Positions 10,656 through 22,780 of a DNA stretch of 64,000 bases are shown here, one piece after another. A program made the translations under genes and the position numbers. Each line of letters opens with the position of its first letter. The first letter of the stretch is position 1. Below the pieces are notes generated by a model. It did no database searches, was not told where the DNA came from, and worked only from the letters and a program-made list of their open reading frames with translations. Source of the stretch: Brachypodium distachyon (Eukaryota; Streptophyta; Magnoliopsida; Poales; Poaceae); the NCBI RefSeq assembly GCF_000005505.3, contig NC_016132.3:28634501-28698500 (forward strand). The letters run 5' to 3'.

Positions 10656-11400
10656 TAGTTGCTTATTTATATTTTTAGATCTACCTATTTAGTCGCTTTC
10701 TCCTTAACAATATACTTGACCACGCCCGAGCCTGAAGTTGATTTTTAGTTTAGCTAATGTAGTTTGCTTTTGATTATTAGTCGTTCACACACCTCCTTAT
10801 AGTTGTTTCCTTTGTTTTAGTATAGGTGGCAATAGGCAAATATAGGTGCATGCCTGAGAAAATATAGTTGCTTTTTTTATGCAACTTTGTGTCTTAGTTT
10901 ACTTATGACCTTTTCTTAATTAGTTGCTTATATATGTTTAGATTTATCTTTGTCGTTTTTTCCTTCTCAATATACTTTCTCATACACACCCAGAAGTTGC
11001 TTTTTAATTTAGGTAATATAGTTGCTTGTAATTATTTAGTCGCTCACGCGATGCCTTATAGTTGCTTCTTTGTCATATAGGCGGCAACAAGCAATATAGG
11101 GGCAAGACTCAGTAATATAGTTGCTTTTTTTAATGCAACTTCGTGTTCTAGGTTGTACTTCCTAGGACCTTTTCTTTAATTAGTTGCTTATACATATGTT
11201 TAGCTTTATCTTTGTCGTCTTTTTCTTTCTCGATATACATGCAAACACACAACCCCCCCTCCCCACCACACACACAAGTTGCTTTTTAAATTTGGTGATG
11301 TAGGTGCTTTTAATTTATTTTTTTGCTCACACAATGCGTTATAGTTGCTTCTCTTTCTTTTTGTCAATATGCTTGCCTAACCACATTGGCTATATGAAAT
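10656..11400. repeat. Degenerate ~260-bp tandem repeat, three copies
   Basis: Three successive copies start with TAGTTGCTTA at 10656, 10921 and 11181 and share, in order, a 'TTTAG..TTATCTTTGTCG' block, a '(C)TCAATATACTT' block, 'AAGTTGCTTTTTAATTTAG', 'GCTCAC.C.ATGC.TTATAGTTG', 'GGCAA.A.GCAATATAGG' and 'ATAGTTGCTTTTTTTA-TGCAACTT'. The third copy is truncated. The phrase AGTTGCTT recurs several times inside each unit. Confidence 0.65.
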
Positions 11401-11882
11401 TAGGTTGTTGTTTTCCCCCCTTTTCTTGCTTTATCCAAATCCCTTGATCGCAGGTTAATTGCATCCATTTGCACAAATAGAATCAACATGAGCAACTTTA
11501 ATTTTTCAATGAAAACTTGCGTTCCCAACAAAACTTGCATGTTAAATCTGCCTAAACTATCCTACCAACTGTTTTTCTTGATGCTTTGTTCTGCTTTTTG
11601 AACAGGCTTTTTCAAGGGGGGGGGGCAATTTTGTGTATATGCTGTGGATAACAAGTGAACTGGCAGGAGGCAAACTACAAGGAGATATAAGCATTTCCCC
11701 TACATGAACAGGAGCTTGGCAAGCGGATGCGACACCGGAGTGTTCTCAAGAATCTGCTGTGTTTTTTGCTTTTCAAGTTGCTGAATTGTGTTTGTGTTTA
11801 TCTTGGGAAAAGAACTAGGAGGGGTGCTCAATGGGAGCATGCAAGTAGGGGTTGCAATGCTACAATGCATTGTCTAATTTGT
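11401..11882. other. Noncoding DNA left of the family A element
   Basis: No gene recognised. It ends with TTTGT (11878-11882), which should be the left target duplication of the A1 element; its partner was not found. Confidence 0.35.
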
Positions 11883-12813
11883 TGATGAGGACATCCCAAC
11901 TAATGATACAACCACAGCCCCTACAGCACCTACACCTCAAGTACCGGAGATACATGGACCAATTACTAGAACTCGTGCTTATCAGGTATTTTCGTTCCTC
12001 GGTACTTCATTTAATATTAATGAGAATATGCTGCTGCCTAAGATGGGTTCTTTTATGTGTTTTAGGAATGAAGGACCTAACTTGGATCTCAAGCATCAGC
12101 GTTAGACAGCAAACCATTGAGGTGGCAGCAAGGTGGCGGGAGTTAGCTCAAGTGTTGATTTCAGAACATTGAAACCGCCATAAAGAGATGAGAAGAAGGC
12201 CGCATCCTTTTCATCAATGGGATTTCAGCCAAGTGGAGGATTCCCCCTCCAATGGGTATCTATGGGCCAAAGATGAGGGTTATAACCTTGTTTTATTGGG
12301 CCTAAGGCCATGTAATAGGGTCCAGCCAATTTTTAGATGTTTTCGTTGTGTTTTAGGAGGATTCCTAGCCCGTTTCGGAGTCCCACAAGGGCTTGGCCGA
12401 AAACCACCTAGTTCCCCTCCTATTTATACCCATGAGCCCCCCTATGGAGCCTTGGGTTTTGATTAGATAAAGTTTAGCCTTTGCTACTTTCGTGTAATCG
12501 CGTGTGTCGGTTAGACCACCTGTTTTACCGTCATCAAGATTCCAACTATATTGAGTATTCAGATTCGTGAACCTTCATATTTCCTATTTGCAATTTCAGA
12601 TTGCTTTTCATCATGTTCTTCGATTGCTTGCAGGAACAAAGACCTTCGTGGTCAGGTTGATCGTGCCCCCGCGGGATCAATAACTTTTTGGAGTTGGTGT
12701 ATCGATCGCTAAGGCGCTGCCTCTTAAGTTGTAGTCGGATCGTCAACGTCACCTCCTACCAAATCGATAATTAGGTATCTCATCGAAAGATCGGGACACC
12801 CTTGAGGCTATCA
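11883..12813 (+). repeat. Family A 5' LTR of A1
   Basis: Starts TGATGAGGACATCCC and ends GAGGCTATCA. A TATA-like TATTTATACC lies at 12421-12430. The first ~300 bp code, in the 3' LTR position, for the C-terminus of gag-pol; here that frame is broken. 931 bp against 956 bp in the young copies. Confidence 0.88.
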
Positions 12814-12815
12814 CG

Positions 12816-12827
12816 TGGTATCAGAGC
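12816..12827 (+). promoter_or_regulatory. Primer-binding site (initiator tRNA-Met type)
   Basis: TGGTATCAGAGC, complementary to the 3' end of plant initiator tRNA-Met, two bases (CG) after the LTR end. Identical sites occur in A2 (22767-22778, minus), B1 (25599-25610) and B2 (63607-63618). Confidence 0.9.
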
Positions 12828-13171
12828 TTAAGGTTGCTCGGTGAGATTTTTCCAGTTTATCCGTAGTTTAGATCTGTTTTTACCTATCGTCCAGAAAAAG
12901 CCAAACAAAAATTAGAATTAGTTGCCTTGTCCTAGAACCAATCTGAGCCTTGCAATTTTCACTTTAGTATTTGCATTGTTGAATCTTTGCTGCATTAATC
13001 GTGTCGAGTTGCTGGATTAGATTGGATCGTTTTTCAGATTTTTTCTACTAGATCGAACTTGCTTTTGGTTTTCTTGTTCTTCGTGTGATGTAGGTTTCCT
13101 TCATCAATCTTTCGTCGCCAAACTTCCTGCCACACCACCGCCATAATCTTCCGCCGCCACCATATCTTCTA

Positions 13172-13219
13172 CCGAGTCCCTCTTTGAGTCCTACACCGAG
13201 TCCCTCGTCGAGTCCTACA
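13172..13219 (+). repeat. 24-bp leader minisatellite, two copies (A1)
   Basis: Two units of CCGAGTCCCTC...GAGTCCTACA followed by a TCGAGTCGGC end. The same array has four units in A2 and five in B1. Confidence 0.85.
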
Positions 13220-13338
13220 TCGAGTCGGCAAGTTATAGTTTTCAGACGCGAGTTCGAGTCCGAGTCCAATCAAGAGTGCTTTTGGAAAGTGTTTCATAAT
13301 AGATCGAATTTTGTTTAGAGATCAAGTTGTTCGGAAAG

Positions 13339-13412
13339 TTGTGGAAAAAAAAAGAAGTGAAAGAAAAAAAAGGAAGAAAGAAAGAAAAAAAAACGAAAAA
13401 AAAAAGAGAAAG
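13339..13412 (+). repeat. Long homopurine tract in the A1 leader
   Basis: About 70 bases that are almost only A and G. The same position holds such a tract in A2 (about 22110-22195, pyrimidine on the plus strand) and in B1 (about 26196-26268). A second shorter purine run lies at about 13885-13920. Confidence 0.8.
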
Positions 13413-14333
13413 AGTTCGAGTCAGTTTCGGACCCGAGTCCGAGTAGAATTTTAGTTTCGGGTGGGTTTGACCCGTGTTCAGTAAAACGGATGTATCTTTT
13501 GCATACCAACTCGGATTTGGACGTTCTTGGACTTTTTGGAAAGCTCACGACGAGGCGCCGCCCTGCACTTTGACCCTCAAATTCGGCATCTAAGGTGGAC
13601 TTTTCGAACTCCAAAGTTTCTGCACCCGTTTTACGGCACCGGGGCAGCGCAGTATATCTCAGTTTTCTCCACCGTCCGACCTCCGTTCGGAGTGATCTTG
13701 CACTTGTTGGAAAGCTTGTTTTGATACGCTTCTAACCCATATTTTCTCATATTTTTCTGAGTTTTCCTTACTACAGCCTTTGCTATTCTCCTACAGACCG
13801 ACGTGCAGCTTTCCGGTCTTAACTTCTTTTGCGTGAGTTTCTGGGGATAAAAATAAATAAATAGAAAAGAATAAGAAGCCAAACAGAAGGCCAAAAAAAG
13901 AAAAAAAAAGAGAAAAAAATATTCCCCAGAGATTTACTTGTTTTACCTTTCATTTGATCTTTCCTTTCTACCTTTTTCAGTATCTAGGCTTAGTTAATTT
14001 CTGTAATTCGTTCTTGTCGACTCCAGCAACTAGGACTAGCATTTTTGAGCATATTTTCAACTTTGCATTGCTGATTTGATTATTCGCTTTTCCTTGCTAC
14101 TCACATAAGCCTCCAAGCTCCACAGATTCTACACCTAGGTTGGTTTGCCTCGAGGCATCGGTACACTAATCTTCGGAGGGCTTGTTCTCGCCGCTGGCCA
14201 TCACCTTCCTGTTTGCTGGGTAAGAACGAGTAAGAACTTGATTAAAAGTTGAGTGGAGTGATCTTTGGAACCCCACATCCTAGTAGTGCATAGGGACTTT
14301 TCCTTGTGATCTGTTTCTTGTTTTCTCCTAACG

Positions 14334-15413
14334 ATGGCAGGTTCTGACGATGATTCATAAGGCCACTCTCCACGCACAAAGGGCATTATTTCACATTTTG
14401 ATCGCAAGCTTAGGCTCCGTAACGAGGAGCTGGATGAGGACGTTCGGGTTGCAAATGAGAGACTTGGAACCTTGGAGAGCGCGCACATTGAAACAAATAC
14501 CAAGCTAACATCTTTACAGAATTCTGCTGCTACCATTAGTACTTCTTTGGCAGAAATCACGACGCAACTGGCGGCAATTGCTGCAACGACCATCGCTACA
14601 CCGGGAGAAAACAATACACACAACCAGCGGACCGCTAATAACGGTACCTTCGCAAGCGAGGTTGAGGAGAACGACGACGACTACTCCGCGGATACGGAAC
14701 ACGACGGGGCCGTAAACCATCACAACGACCGTGATCATCGCCGAACTCGTTTCAACCGCCGAGGTATGGGACCGACACGACCTCACAGAGAGGAACATGA
14801 CTCGCTGCATTCTATTAAACTTAAGGTTCCTCCTTTTGATGGAAAATATGACCCTGATGCTTACCTTACATGGGAATTAGAATTGAGTCAAAAATTTACT
14901 TGCCATGATTTTCCTGCTAATAAGAGGGTTAGGGCTGCTACTAGTGAGTTTACTAATTTTGCTTCTGTTTGGTGGCATGAGTATTGTATTGCACATCCTA
15001 ACGCAATACCACCAACATGGGATGATTTGAAAAGAATTATGCGTGCTAGATATGTTCCTTCATACTATTCGCGTGACTTGTTAAAGAAACTACAACAATT
15101 AAGGCAAGGTAGTAATTCTGTCCAAGATTATTATCAAGAAATGCAAAAGAACATGTTACATTGTGGTTTAGTTGAGAATGAGGAAGCTGCTATGGCTAGA
15201 TTCTTTGGTGGTTTAAATCGTGAAATTGCTGACATTGTTGATTATAAGGAGTATAATTCTACCAATCGATTGTTTCACATTGCTTGCAAAGCTGAAAGGG
15301 AAGTGCAGGGACGACACGCGAACGCGCGGACTAACTTTTCTGCAGGTCGTACTTCCTCATGGGCAGCATGCAGCCCCGCTGCCCCTTCCACACGCCCCGC
15401 TGCACCCCCTACA
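14334..15413 (+). pseudogene. Family A gag, broken and truncated (A1)
   Basis: The start codon matches that of A2 (MAGSDDD), but codon 9 is TAA (14358-14360), where A2 has a coding triplet, so the frame opens again only downstream. The retrotransposon gag domain is intact from about 14810 to 15320 ([60 protein letters not shown]), virtually the same as A2. The frame is cut at 15413 by insertion of A2, within the Pro/Ala/Thr-rich linker before the zinc knuckle. No functional product expected. Confidence 0.88.
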
Positions 15414-16369
15414 TGATAGCCTCGAGGGTGTCCCGATCTTTCGATGAGATACCTAATTATCGATTTGGTAGGAGGTGACGTTGACGATCCGACTACAACC
15501 TAGGAGGCAGCGCCTTAGCGATCGATACACCAACTCCAGAAGGTTATTGATCCCGCGGGGGCACGATCAACCTGACCACGAAGGTCTTTGTTCCTGCAAG
15601 CAATCGAAGAACAAGCAAGAACAAGATGAAAAGCAATCTGAAATTGCGAATAGGAGATATGAAGGTTCACGAATCTGAATACTCAATATAGTTGGAGTCT
15701 TGATGACGGTAAAACAGGTGGTCTAACCGACACACGCGATTACACGAAAGTAGCAAAGGCTAAACTTTATCTAATCAAAACCCAAGGCTCCATGGGGGGG
15801 CTCATGGGGTATAAATAGGAGGGGAACTAGGTGGTTTTCGGACAGGTCCTTGAGGGACTCCGAAACGGCCTAGGAATCCTCCTAAAACACAACGAAAACA
15901 TCTAAAAATTGGCTGGACCCTATTACATGGCCTTAGGCCCAATAAAGCAAGGTTATAACCCTCATCTTTGGCCCATAGATACCCATTGGAGGGAGAATCC
16001 TCCACTTGGCCGAAATCCCATTGATGAAGAGGATGCGGCCTTCTTCTCATCTCTCGTTATGGCGGTTTCAATGTTCTGAAATCATCACTTGAGCTAGCTC
16101 CCGCCACCTTGCTGCCACCTCCATGGTTTGCTGTCCAACGCTGATCCTTGAGGTGCAAGCTAGGTCCTTCATTCCTAAAACACATAAAAGAACCCATCTT
16201 AGGCAGCAGCATGTTCTCATTAATATTAAATGAAGTACCGAGGAACGAAAGTACCTGATAATTTAGTTGTCGTGCACGAGCTCTAGTAATTGGTCCATGT
16301 ATCTCCGGTACTTGAGGTGTATGTGCTGTAGGGGCTGTGGTTGTATCATTAGTTGGGATGTCCTCATCA
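15414..16369 (-). repeat. A2 3' LTR
   Basis: On the plus strand it runs TGATAGCCTCGAGG ... GTCCTCATCA. 956 bp, same length as 22781-23736 and 61834-62789. Its start (from 16369 downward) encodes the last ~104 residues of gag-pol. Confidence 0.92.
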
Positions 16370-19300
16370 TCCTCCCCTTCTTGAATCGAAGTCGTCCTCG
16401 ACGGTAGTTCATCTTCTTCTCCCAAATAAGGCTTCAAATCTGCAATATTAAACGTGGGACTAACCCCAAAATCTGCAGGTAGCTCAAGTTTATATGCATT
16501 ATCATTAATTTTTGCTAACACCTTAAAGGGACCATCAGCTCGTGGCATTAACTTAGACTTGCGCAAATCAGGGAAACGATCTTTGCGCAAATGCAACCAA
16601 ACAAGATCTCCAGGTTCAAACACAATTTGTTTTCTGCCCCTATCTCCCGCAAGTTTATACTTAGAATTCATGCGCTCAATGTTCTCTTTAGTCGTCTCAT
16701 GCATTTTTATTATAAGTTCAGCACGTTCCTTAGCATCAAAGTTAACTTTTTCAGAAGTTGGCAAAGGTAACAAATCAATTGGTGCACGAGGCATAAAACC
16801 ATAAACAATTTCAAAAGGGCACAATTTTGTGGTTGAATGCAGTGAACGATTATAAGCAAATTCAATATGAGGTAAACATTCTTCCCACATTTTCAAGTTC
16901 TTCTTTAAAACAGCCCTAAGCATAGTAGATAATGTTCTATTAACAACTTCAGTTTGTCCATCTGTTTGGGGATGACATGTAGTACTAAAAAGCAATTTGG
17001 TCCCCAACTTAGCCCATAAACATCTCCAAAAGTGGCTAAGAAATTTTGTGTCACGATCTGAAACTATAGTATTGGGCACACCATGCAAGCGAACAATTTC
17101 ACGAAAGAATAAATCAGCAACATTTGTAGCATCATCGCTCTTATGACAAGGTATAAAATGTGCCATCTTAGAAAATCTATCAACAACAACAAATATGCTA
17201 TCCCTCCCCTTCTTAGTTCGAGGCAATCCCAAAACAAAATCCATTGATATATCTTCCCAAGGAACATTAGGAACAGGGAGAGGCATATATAAACCATGAG
17301 GATTGAGTCGTGACTTAGCTTTTTGACATGTAGTGCAACGAGCGATAAATCTCTCAACATCCCGTCTCATCCGAGGCCAAAAGAAATGATCAGCGAGCAC
17401 ATCTTCGGTCTTTTTCACGCCGAAGTGACCCATCAACCCTCCTCCATGTGCCTCCTGTAACAACAAAAGACGAACGGAGCTATCTGGGATGCATAGCTTG
17501 TTAGCACGGAACACAAATCCATCATTAATGACGAACTTGTTCCATGTTCTGCCCTCTTTACAATGCTGCAAAACATCCTTAAAATCTGCATCATGTTCGT
17601 ATTGTTCTTTTATAGTCTCCAATCCAAATATCCGAAAATCAAGCTGAGATAACAAGGTATAACGACGTGATAACGCATCAGCAATAACATTATCTTTACC
17701 CTTCTTATGTTTAATAACATACGGAAAAGACTCAATAAATTCAACCCATTTAGCATGACGACGGTTCAGCTTTGCTTGACTACGAATATGCTTCAAAGAT
17801 TCATGATCAGAATGTATAACAAATTCTTTGGGCCATAAATAATGTTGCCATGTTTCTAAAGTCCGAACGAGAGCATATAATTCCTTATCATAAGTAGAAT
17901 AATTCAGACTAGGCCCACTCAATTTTTCACTAAAGTATGCAACAGGTTTTCCGCCTTGTAACAACACACCTCCTAAACCGATTCCACTAGCATCACACTC
18001 CAACTCAAAAGTCTTATTAAAATCAGGAAGTTGGAGTAAAGGAGCATGTGTCAACTTATCTTTCAATATGAGAAAAGCTTCTTCTTGTGCAGCGCCCCAT
18101 ACATATGGAACGTCCTTCTTTGTGAGCTCATTAAGCGGTGCAGCAAGGGTGCTGAAATCCTTTACAAAGCGGCGATAAAACCCAGCGAGTCCAAGAAAGC
18201 TCCTCACTTGGGTGACCGTTGTTGGAGTTGGCCAGCTTTGAATTGCGTCGATCTTGGCCTTATCAACTTCTATGCCCTGTGGAGTGACAACATAGCCAAG
18301 AAACGAAACTCGATCGGTGCAAAAGGTGCACTTCTCAAGGTTACCAAACAAACGTGCATCTCTCAAAGCATCAAAAACAGCACGTAAATGATTCAAGTGG
18401 TCTTCTAAAGAGCTGCTGTAAATCAATATATCATCAAAATAAACCACCACAAATCGTCCTATGAAAGCGCGTAAAACTTCGTTCATTAACCGCATGAAAG
18501 TGCTAGGTGCGTTAGTAAGACCGAAAGGCATGACTAACCACTCATATAGTCCAAACTTAGTTTTAAATGCTGTTTTCCATTCATCGCCTAATTTCATTCG
18601 AATTTGGTGGTAACCACTACGTAAATCAACTTTAGAGAACACGGTAGAGCCACTTAATTCATCTAACATATCATCAAGTCTAGGAATTGGGTGACGATAG
18701 CGAATAGTAATGTTATTAATAGCTCTACAATCTACACACATACGCCAAGAACCATCTTTCTTTGGTACCAAAATAACAGGAACAGCACAAGGACTAAGGG
18801 ATTCACGAATATAACCTTTGTCGAGCAATTCTTGAACTTGTCGTTGAATCTCCTTCGTCTCCTCTGGATTGGTACGGTAGGGCGCACGGTTGGGCAGCGA
18901 AGCACCAGGAATTAAATCAATTTGATGTTCAATCCCTCGAATAGGTGGTAATCCTGGTGGTACGTCTTGTGGAAAGATGTCGGAATACTCCTGCAAAACG
19001 TGAGTAACAGCAGGGGGCAAAGAGGGAGGCATATCCTCAAATGAAAACAAAGCCTCTTTGCAAATGAATGCATAGCAAACAGAATTATTCGTATCTAACT
19101 CAGAAATATCGGATTTACTTGCAAGCAAGCATGCACCTTTCAATTTAATTTCATTAACATGTTTCGGTTCAGATTTGCTAGTAGACGCTTGGTGCTTAAA
19201 TTCTTTAGCGACATTATGGTTCTCACTCTTATCCTTCTCTTTGCTCTTTGCTCTACTAGCTCTAGCAAGATCATCTTTCACAATTTGTTCAGGAGTCATA

Positions 19301-21168
19301 GGTTTCAAACCAATTTTCTTACCAGCATGCATAAAAGAATAATGATTAGTTCTACCATGATGAACAGAATCTGTATCATATTGCCATGGACGACCGAGTA
19401 ACATAGAACATGCTTGCATAGGTACCACATCACAATCCACAAAATCAGAATATGTACCAATAGTAAAGTGTGCACGGACTGTTCTAGTTACCTTGAGCTT
19501 ACCGCTGTTGTTAAACCATTGAATGTAGTAAGGGTGGGGGTGCGGCCTGGTGGTAAGAACAAGTTTTTCCACCATCTCCGTGCTGGCCAAATTATTGCAA
19601 CTTCCCCCATCTATGATGATACGAACAGCGCGTTCCTTGATGACCCCTTTTGTTTGGAACAAGTTATGCCGCTGATTTTGTTCGGCGTGGCTCATTTGGA
19701 CGCTCAAGGTGCGTTGTGCAATCAAACTCAAGTACTGATCAGCGGCTTCAGCTCCCATTAACTCCTCGTCATGGTGGGCAGCGGGGTCTTCTTGCTCTTC
19801 CTCGACAATGAGAGCATAGGTAGCTTCGTCAAAATCACTGGCTGAATCATATACTCCGTCTTCACGTATGATCATAACGCGTTTGGTTGGACAGTCCCGC
19901 TGAAAATGCCCGTATCCTTTGCACCTACGACATTGGTTATCTCCGGTCCGTCCGGTGGAAGCAACGGACGCTGCTGAACTTTGTGCAGAGGCAGCGGGTG
20001 TATTTCTTGTTGCTGCTGGTCCAACCTTTGCGGATGTAGGTGTAGAGGTACTTTGCTTGTTGGTGGAAGTAGTCGGAACAGCCGGACGTGTAGGGGGTGC
20101 AGCTGGGCGTGTGGAAGGGGCAGCGGGGCTGCGTGCTGCCCATGAGGAAGTACGACCTGCAGAAAAGTTAGTCCGCGCGTTCGCGTGTCGTCCCTGCACT
20201 TCCCTTTCAGCTTTGCAAGCAATGTGAAACAATCGATTGATAGAATTATACTCCTTATAATCAACAATGTCAGCAATTTCACGATTTAAACCACCAAAGA
20301 ATCTAGCCATAGCAGCTTCCTCATTCTCAACTAAACCACAACGTAACATGTTCTTTTGCATTTCTTGATAATAATCTTGGACAGAATTACTACCTTGCCT
20401 TAATTGTTGTAGTTTCTTTAACAAGTCACGCGAATAGTATGAAGGAACATATCTAGCGCGCATAATTCTTTTCAAATCATCCCATGTTGGTGGTATAGCG
20501 TTAGGATGTGCAATACAATACTCATGCCACCAAACAGAAGCAAAATCAGTAAACTCACTAGTAGCAGCCCTAACCCTCTTATTAGCAGGAAAATCATGGC
20601 AAGTAAATTTTTGACTCAATTCTAATTCCCATGTAAGGTAAGCATCAGGGTCATATTTTCCATCAAAAGGAGGAACCTTAAGTTTAATAGAATGCAGTGA
20701 GTCATGTTCCTCTCTGTGAGGTCGTGTCGGTCCCATACCTCGGCGGTTGAAACGAGTTCGGCGATGATCACGGTCGTTGTGATGGTTTACGGCCCCGTCG
20801 TGTTCCGTATCCGCGGAGTAGTCGTCGTCGTTCTCCTCAACCTCGCTTGCGAAGGTACCCTTATTAGCGGTCCGCTGGTTGTGTGTATTGTTTCCTCCCG
20901 GTGTAGCGATGGTCGTTGCAGCAATTGCCGCCAGTTGCGTCGTGATTTCTGCCAGAGAAGTACTAATGGTAGCAACAGAATTCTGTAAAGATGTTAGCTT
21001 GGTATTTGTTTCAATGTGCGCGCTCTCCAAGGTTCCAAGTCTCTCATTCGCAACCCGAACGTCCTCATCCAGCTCCTCGTTACGGAGCCTAAGCTTGCGA
21101 TCAAAATGTGAAATAATGCCCTTTGTGCGTGGAGAGTGGCCTTGTAAATCATCGTCAGAACCTGCCAT
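16057..21168 (-). CDS. Family A gag-pol polyprotein, intact
   Basis: A single 1703-residue frame with no stop or frameshift. Approximate residues: gag domain 155-330; CCHC zinc knuckle [14 protein letters not shown] near 415-430, all ligands present; aspartic protease near 520 with [13 protein letters not shown] replacing the usual DTG/DSG; reverse transcriptase about 770-960 with catalytic YFDD near 909; RNase H from about 1056 (ECDASG, then KELYAL, HSDHESL and [11 protein letters not shown]); integrase HHCC zinc region about 1240-1290 and DDE core with MDF, SDRDTKF and GQTEVVNRT at about 1309, 1371 and 1403. Residues about 1600-1703 are coded inside the 3' LTR and include [15 protein letters not shown]. 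No chromodomain seen. Start chosen at the ATG giving MAGSDDD, the same as in A1. An apparently competent element, the likely source of enzymes for the pol-less B family. Confidence 0.93.
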   Translation of the reverse strand: MAGSDDDLQGHSPRTKGIISHFDRKLRLRNEELDEDVRVANERLGTLESAHIETNTKLTSLQNSVATISTSLAEITTQLAAIAATTIATPGGNNTHNQRTANKGTFASEVEENDDDYSADTEHDGAVNHHNDRDHRRTRFNRRGMGPTRPHREEHDSLHSIKLKVPPFDGKYDPDAYLTWELELSQKFTCHDFPANKRVRAATSEFTDFASVWWHEYCIAHPNAIPPTWDDLKRIMRARYVPSYYSRDLLKKLQQLRQGSNSVQDYYQEMQKNMLRCGLVENEEAAMARFFGGLNREIADIVDYKEYNSINRLFHIACKAEREVQGRHANARTNFSAGRTSSWAARSPAAPSTRPAAPPTRPAVPTTSTNKQSTSTPTSAKVGPAATRNTPAASAQSSAASVASTGRTGDNQCRRCKGYGHFQRDCPTKRVMIIREDGVYDSASDFDEATYALIVEEEQEDPAAHHDEELMGAEAADQYLSLIAQRTLSVQMSHAEQNQRHNLFQTKGVIKERAVRIIIDGGSCNNLASTEMVEKLVLTTRPHPHPYYIQWFNNSGKLKVTRTVRAHFTIGTYSDFVDCDVVPMQACSMLLGRPWQYDTDSVHHGRTNHYSFMHAGKKIGLKPMTPEQIVKDDLARASRAKSKEKDKSENHNVAKEFKHQASTSKSEPKHVNEIKLKGACLLASKSDISELDTNNSVCYAFICKEALFSFEDMPPSLPPAVTHVLQEYSDIFPQDVPPGLPPIRGIEHQIDLIPGASLPNRAPYRTNPEETKEIQRQVQELLDKGYIRESLSPCAVPVILVPKKDGSWRMCVDCRAINNITIRYRHPIPRLDDMLDELSGSTVFSKVDLRSGYHQIRMKLGDEWKTAFKTKFGLYEWLVMPFGLTNAPSTFMRLMNEVLRAFIGRFVVVYFDDILIYSSSLEDHLNHLRAVFDALRDARLFGNLEKCTFCTDRVSFLGYVVTPQGIEVDKAKIDAIQSWPTPTTVTQVRSFLGLAGFYRRFVKDFSTLAAPLNELTKKDVPYVWGAAQEEAFLILKDKLTHAPLLQLPDFNKTFELECDASGIGLGGVLLQGGKPVAYFSEKLSGPSLNYSTYDKELYALVRTLETWQHYLWPKEFVIHSDHESLKHIRSQAKLNRRHAKWVEFIESFPYVIKHKKGKDNVIADALSRRYTLLSQLDFRIFGLETIKEQYEHDADFKDVLQHCKEGRTWNKFVINDGFVFRANKLCIPDSSVRLLLLQEAHGGGLMGHFGVKKTEDVLADHFFWPRMRRDVERFIARCTTCQKAKSRLNPHGLYMPLPVPNVPWEDISMDFVLGLPRTKKGRDSIFVVVDRFSKMAHFIPCHKSDDATNVADLFFREIVRLHGVPNTIVSDRDTKFLSHFWRCLWAKLGTKLLFSTTCHPQTDGQTEVVNRTLSTMLRAVLKKNLKMWEECLPHIEFAYNRSLHSTTKLCPFEIVYGFMPRAPIDLLPLPTSEKVNFDAKERAELIIKMHETTKENIERMNSKYKLAGDRGRKQIVFEPGDLVWLHLRKDRFPDLRKSKLMPRADGPFKVLAKINDNAYKLELPADFGVSPTFNIADLKPYLGEEDELPSRTTSIQEGEDDEDIPTNDTTTAPTAHTPQVPEIHGPITRARARQLNYQVLSFLGTSFNINENMLLPKMGSFMCFRNEGPSLHLKDQRWTANHGGGSKVAGASSSDDFRTLKPP
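16370..16382 (-). promoter_or_regulatory. Polypurine tract of A2
   Basis: On the minus strand AAGAAGGGGAGGA abuts the LTR start TGATGAGG. It should prime plus-strand DNA synthesis. It lies inside the gag-pol reading frame, coding the acidic run around QEGEDDED. Confidence 0.88.
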
Positions 21169-22324
21169 CGTTAGGAGAAAACAAGAAACAAATCACAAGG
21201 AAAAGTCCCTATGCACTACTAGGATGTGGGGTTCCAAAGATCACTCCACTCAACTTTTAATCAAGTTCTTACTCGTTCTTACCCCGCAAACAGGAAGGTG
21301 ATGGCCAGCGGCGAGAACAAGCCCTCCGAAGATTAGTGTATCGATGCCTCGAGGCAAACCAACCTAGGTGTAGAATCTGTGGAGCTTGGAGGCTTATGTG
21401 AGTAGCAAGGAAAAGCGAATAATCAAATCAGCAATGCAAAGTTGAAAATATGCTCAAAAATGCTAGTCCTAGTTGCTGGAGTCGACAAGAACGAATTACA
21501 GAAATTAACTAAGCCTAGATACTGAAAAAGGTAGAAAGGAAAGATCAAATGAAAGGTAAAACAAGTAAATCTCTGGGGAATATTTTTTCTCTCTTTTTTT
21601 TTTCTTTTTGTGGCCTTCTGTTTGGCTTCTTATTCTTTTCTATTTTTTTTTTTTATCCCCAGAAACTCACGCAAAAGAAGTTAAGACCGGAAAGCTGCAC
21701 GTCGGTCTGTAGGAGAATAGCAAAGGCTGTAGTAAGGAAAACTCAGAAAAATATGAGAAAATATGGGTTAGAAGCGTATCAAAACAAGCTTTCCAACAAG
21801 TGCAAGATCACTCGAAACGGAGGTCGGACGTTGGAGAAAACTGAGATATACTGCGCTGCCCCGGTGCCGTAAAACGGGTGCAGAAACTTTGGAGCTCGAA
21901 AAGTCCACCTTAGAGGCCGAATTTGAGGGTCAAAGTGCAGGGCGTTGCCCTGGATATTTCCTGATGCACCTCGTCGTGAGCTTTCCAAAAAGTCCAAGAA
22001 CGTCCAAATCCGAGTTGGTATGCAAAAGATACGTCCGTTTTACTGAACACGGGTCAAACCCACCCGAAACTAAAATTCTACTCGGACTCGGGTCCGAAAC
22101 TGACTCGAACTCTTTCTCTCTTTTTTTTTCCTTTTTTTTTTTTCTTTCTTTCTTCCTTTTTTTTTTCTTTCCCTTCTTTTTTTTTTTTTCACAACTTTCT
22201 GAACAACTTGATCTCTAAACAAAAATCGATCTATTATGAAACACTTTCCAAAAGCACTCTTGATTGGACTCGGACTCGAACTCGCGGCTGAAAACTATAA
22301 CTTGCCGACTCGATGTTGGACTCG

Positions 22325-22420
22325 GTGTAGGACTCAAAGAGGGACTCGGTGTAGGACTGGAAGAGGGACTCGGTGTAGGACTGGAAGAAGGACTCGGTGT
22401 AGGACTCAAAGAGGGACTCG
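22325..22420 (-). repeat. 24-bp leader minisatellite, four copies (A2)
   Basis: Four 24-bp units (plus strand GTGTAGGACTCAAAGAGGGA + CTCG and variants with GGAAGAG). Located in the untranslated leader between primer site and gag. Confidence 0.88.
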
Positions 22421-22766
22421 GTGGAAGATATGGTGGCGGCGGAAGATTATGGCGGTGGTGTGGCAGGAAGTTTGGCGGCGGAAGATTGATGAAGGAAACC
22501 TGCGTCACACGAAGAACAAGAAAACCAAAAGCAAGTTCGATCTAGTAGAAAAAATCTGAAAAACGATCCAATCTAATCCAGCAACTCGACACGATTAATG
22601 CAGCAAAGATTCAACAATGCAAATACTAATGTGAAAATTGCAAGGCTCAGATTGGTTCTAGGACAAGGTAACTAATTCTAATTTTTGTTTGGCTTTTTTC
22701 TGGACGATAGGTAAAAACAGATCTAAACTACGGATAAACTGGAAAAATCTCACCGAGCAACCTTAA

Positions 22767-22778
22767 GCTCTGATACCA
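22767..22778 (-). promoter_or_regulatory. Primer-binding site of A2
   Basis: Reverse complement of TGGTATCAGAGC, two bases from the LTR at 22781, as in A1 and B1. Confidence 0.9.
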
Positions 22779-22780
22779 CG

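Larger units (their letters stand above)
11883..15413 (+). mobile_element. Family A gypsy element A1, 5' part (truncated)
   Basis: Consists of a 5' LTR, primer site, leader and part of gag on the plus strand. It is interrupted at 15413, inside the Pro-rich linker after the gag domain, by the minus-strand element A2. The remainder of A1 (zinc knuckle, pol, intact 3' LTR) is not found on the far side. More diverged from A2 than A2's own LTRs are from each other, so older. Confidence 0.85.

Noticed and set aside
13172..13219. CRISPR-like array in the 24-bp repeats
   Set aside because: Units are directly adjacent without spacers, and this is plant nuclear DNA; it is a minisatellite.
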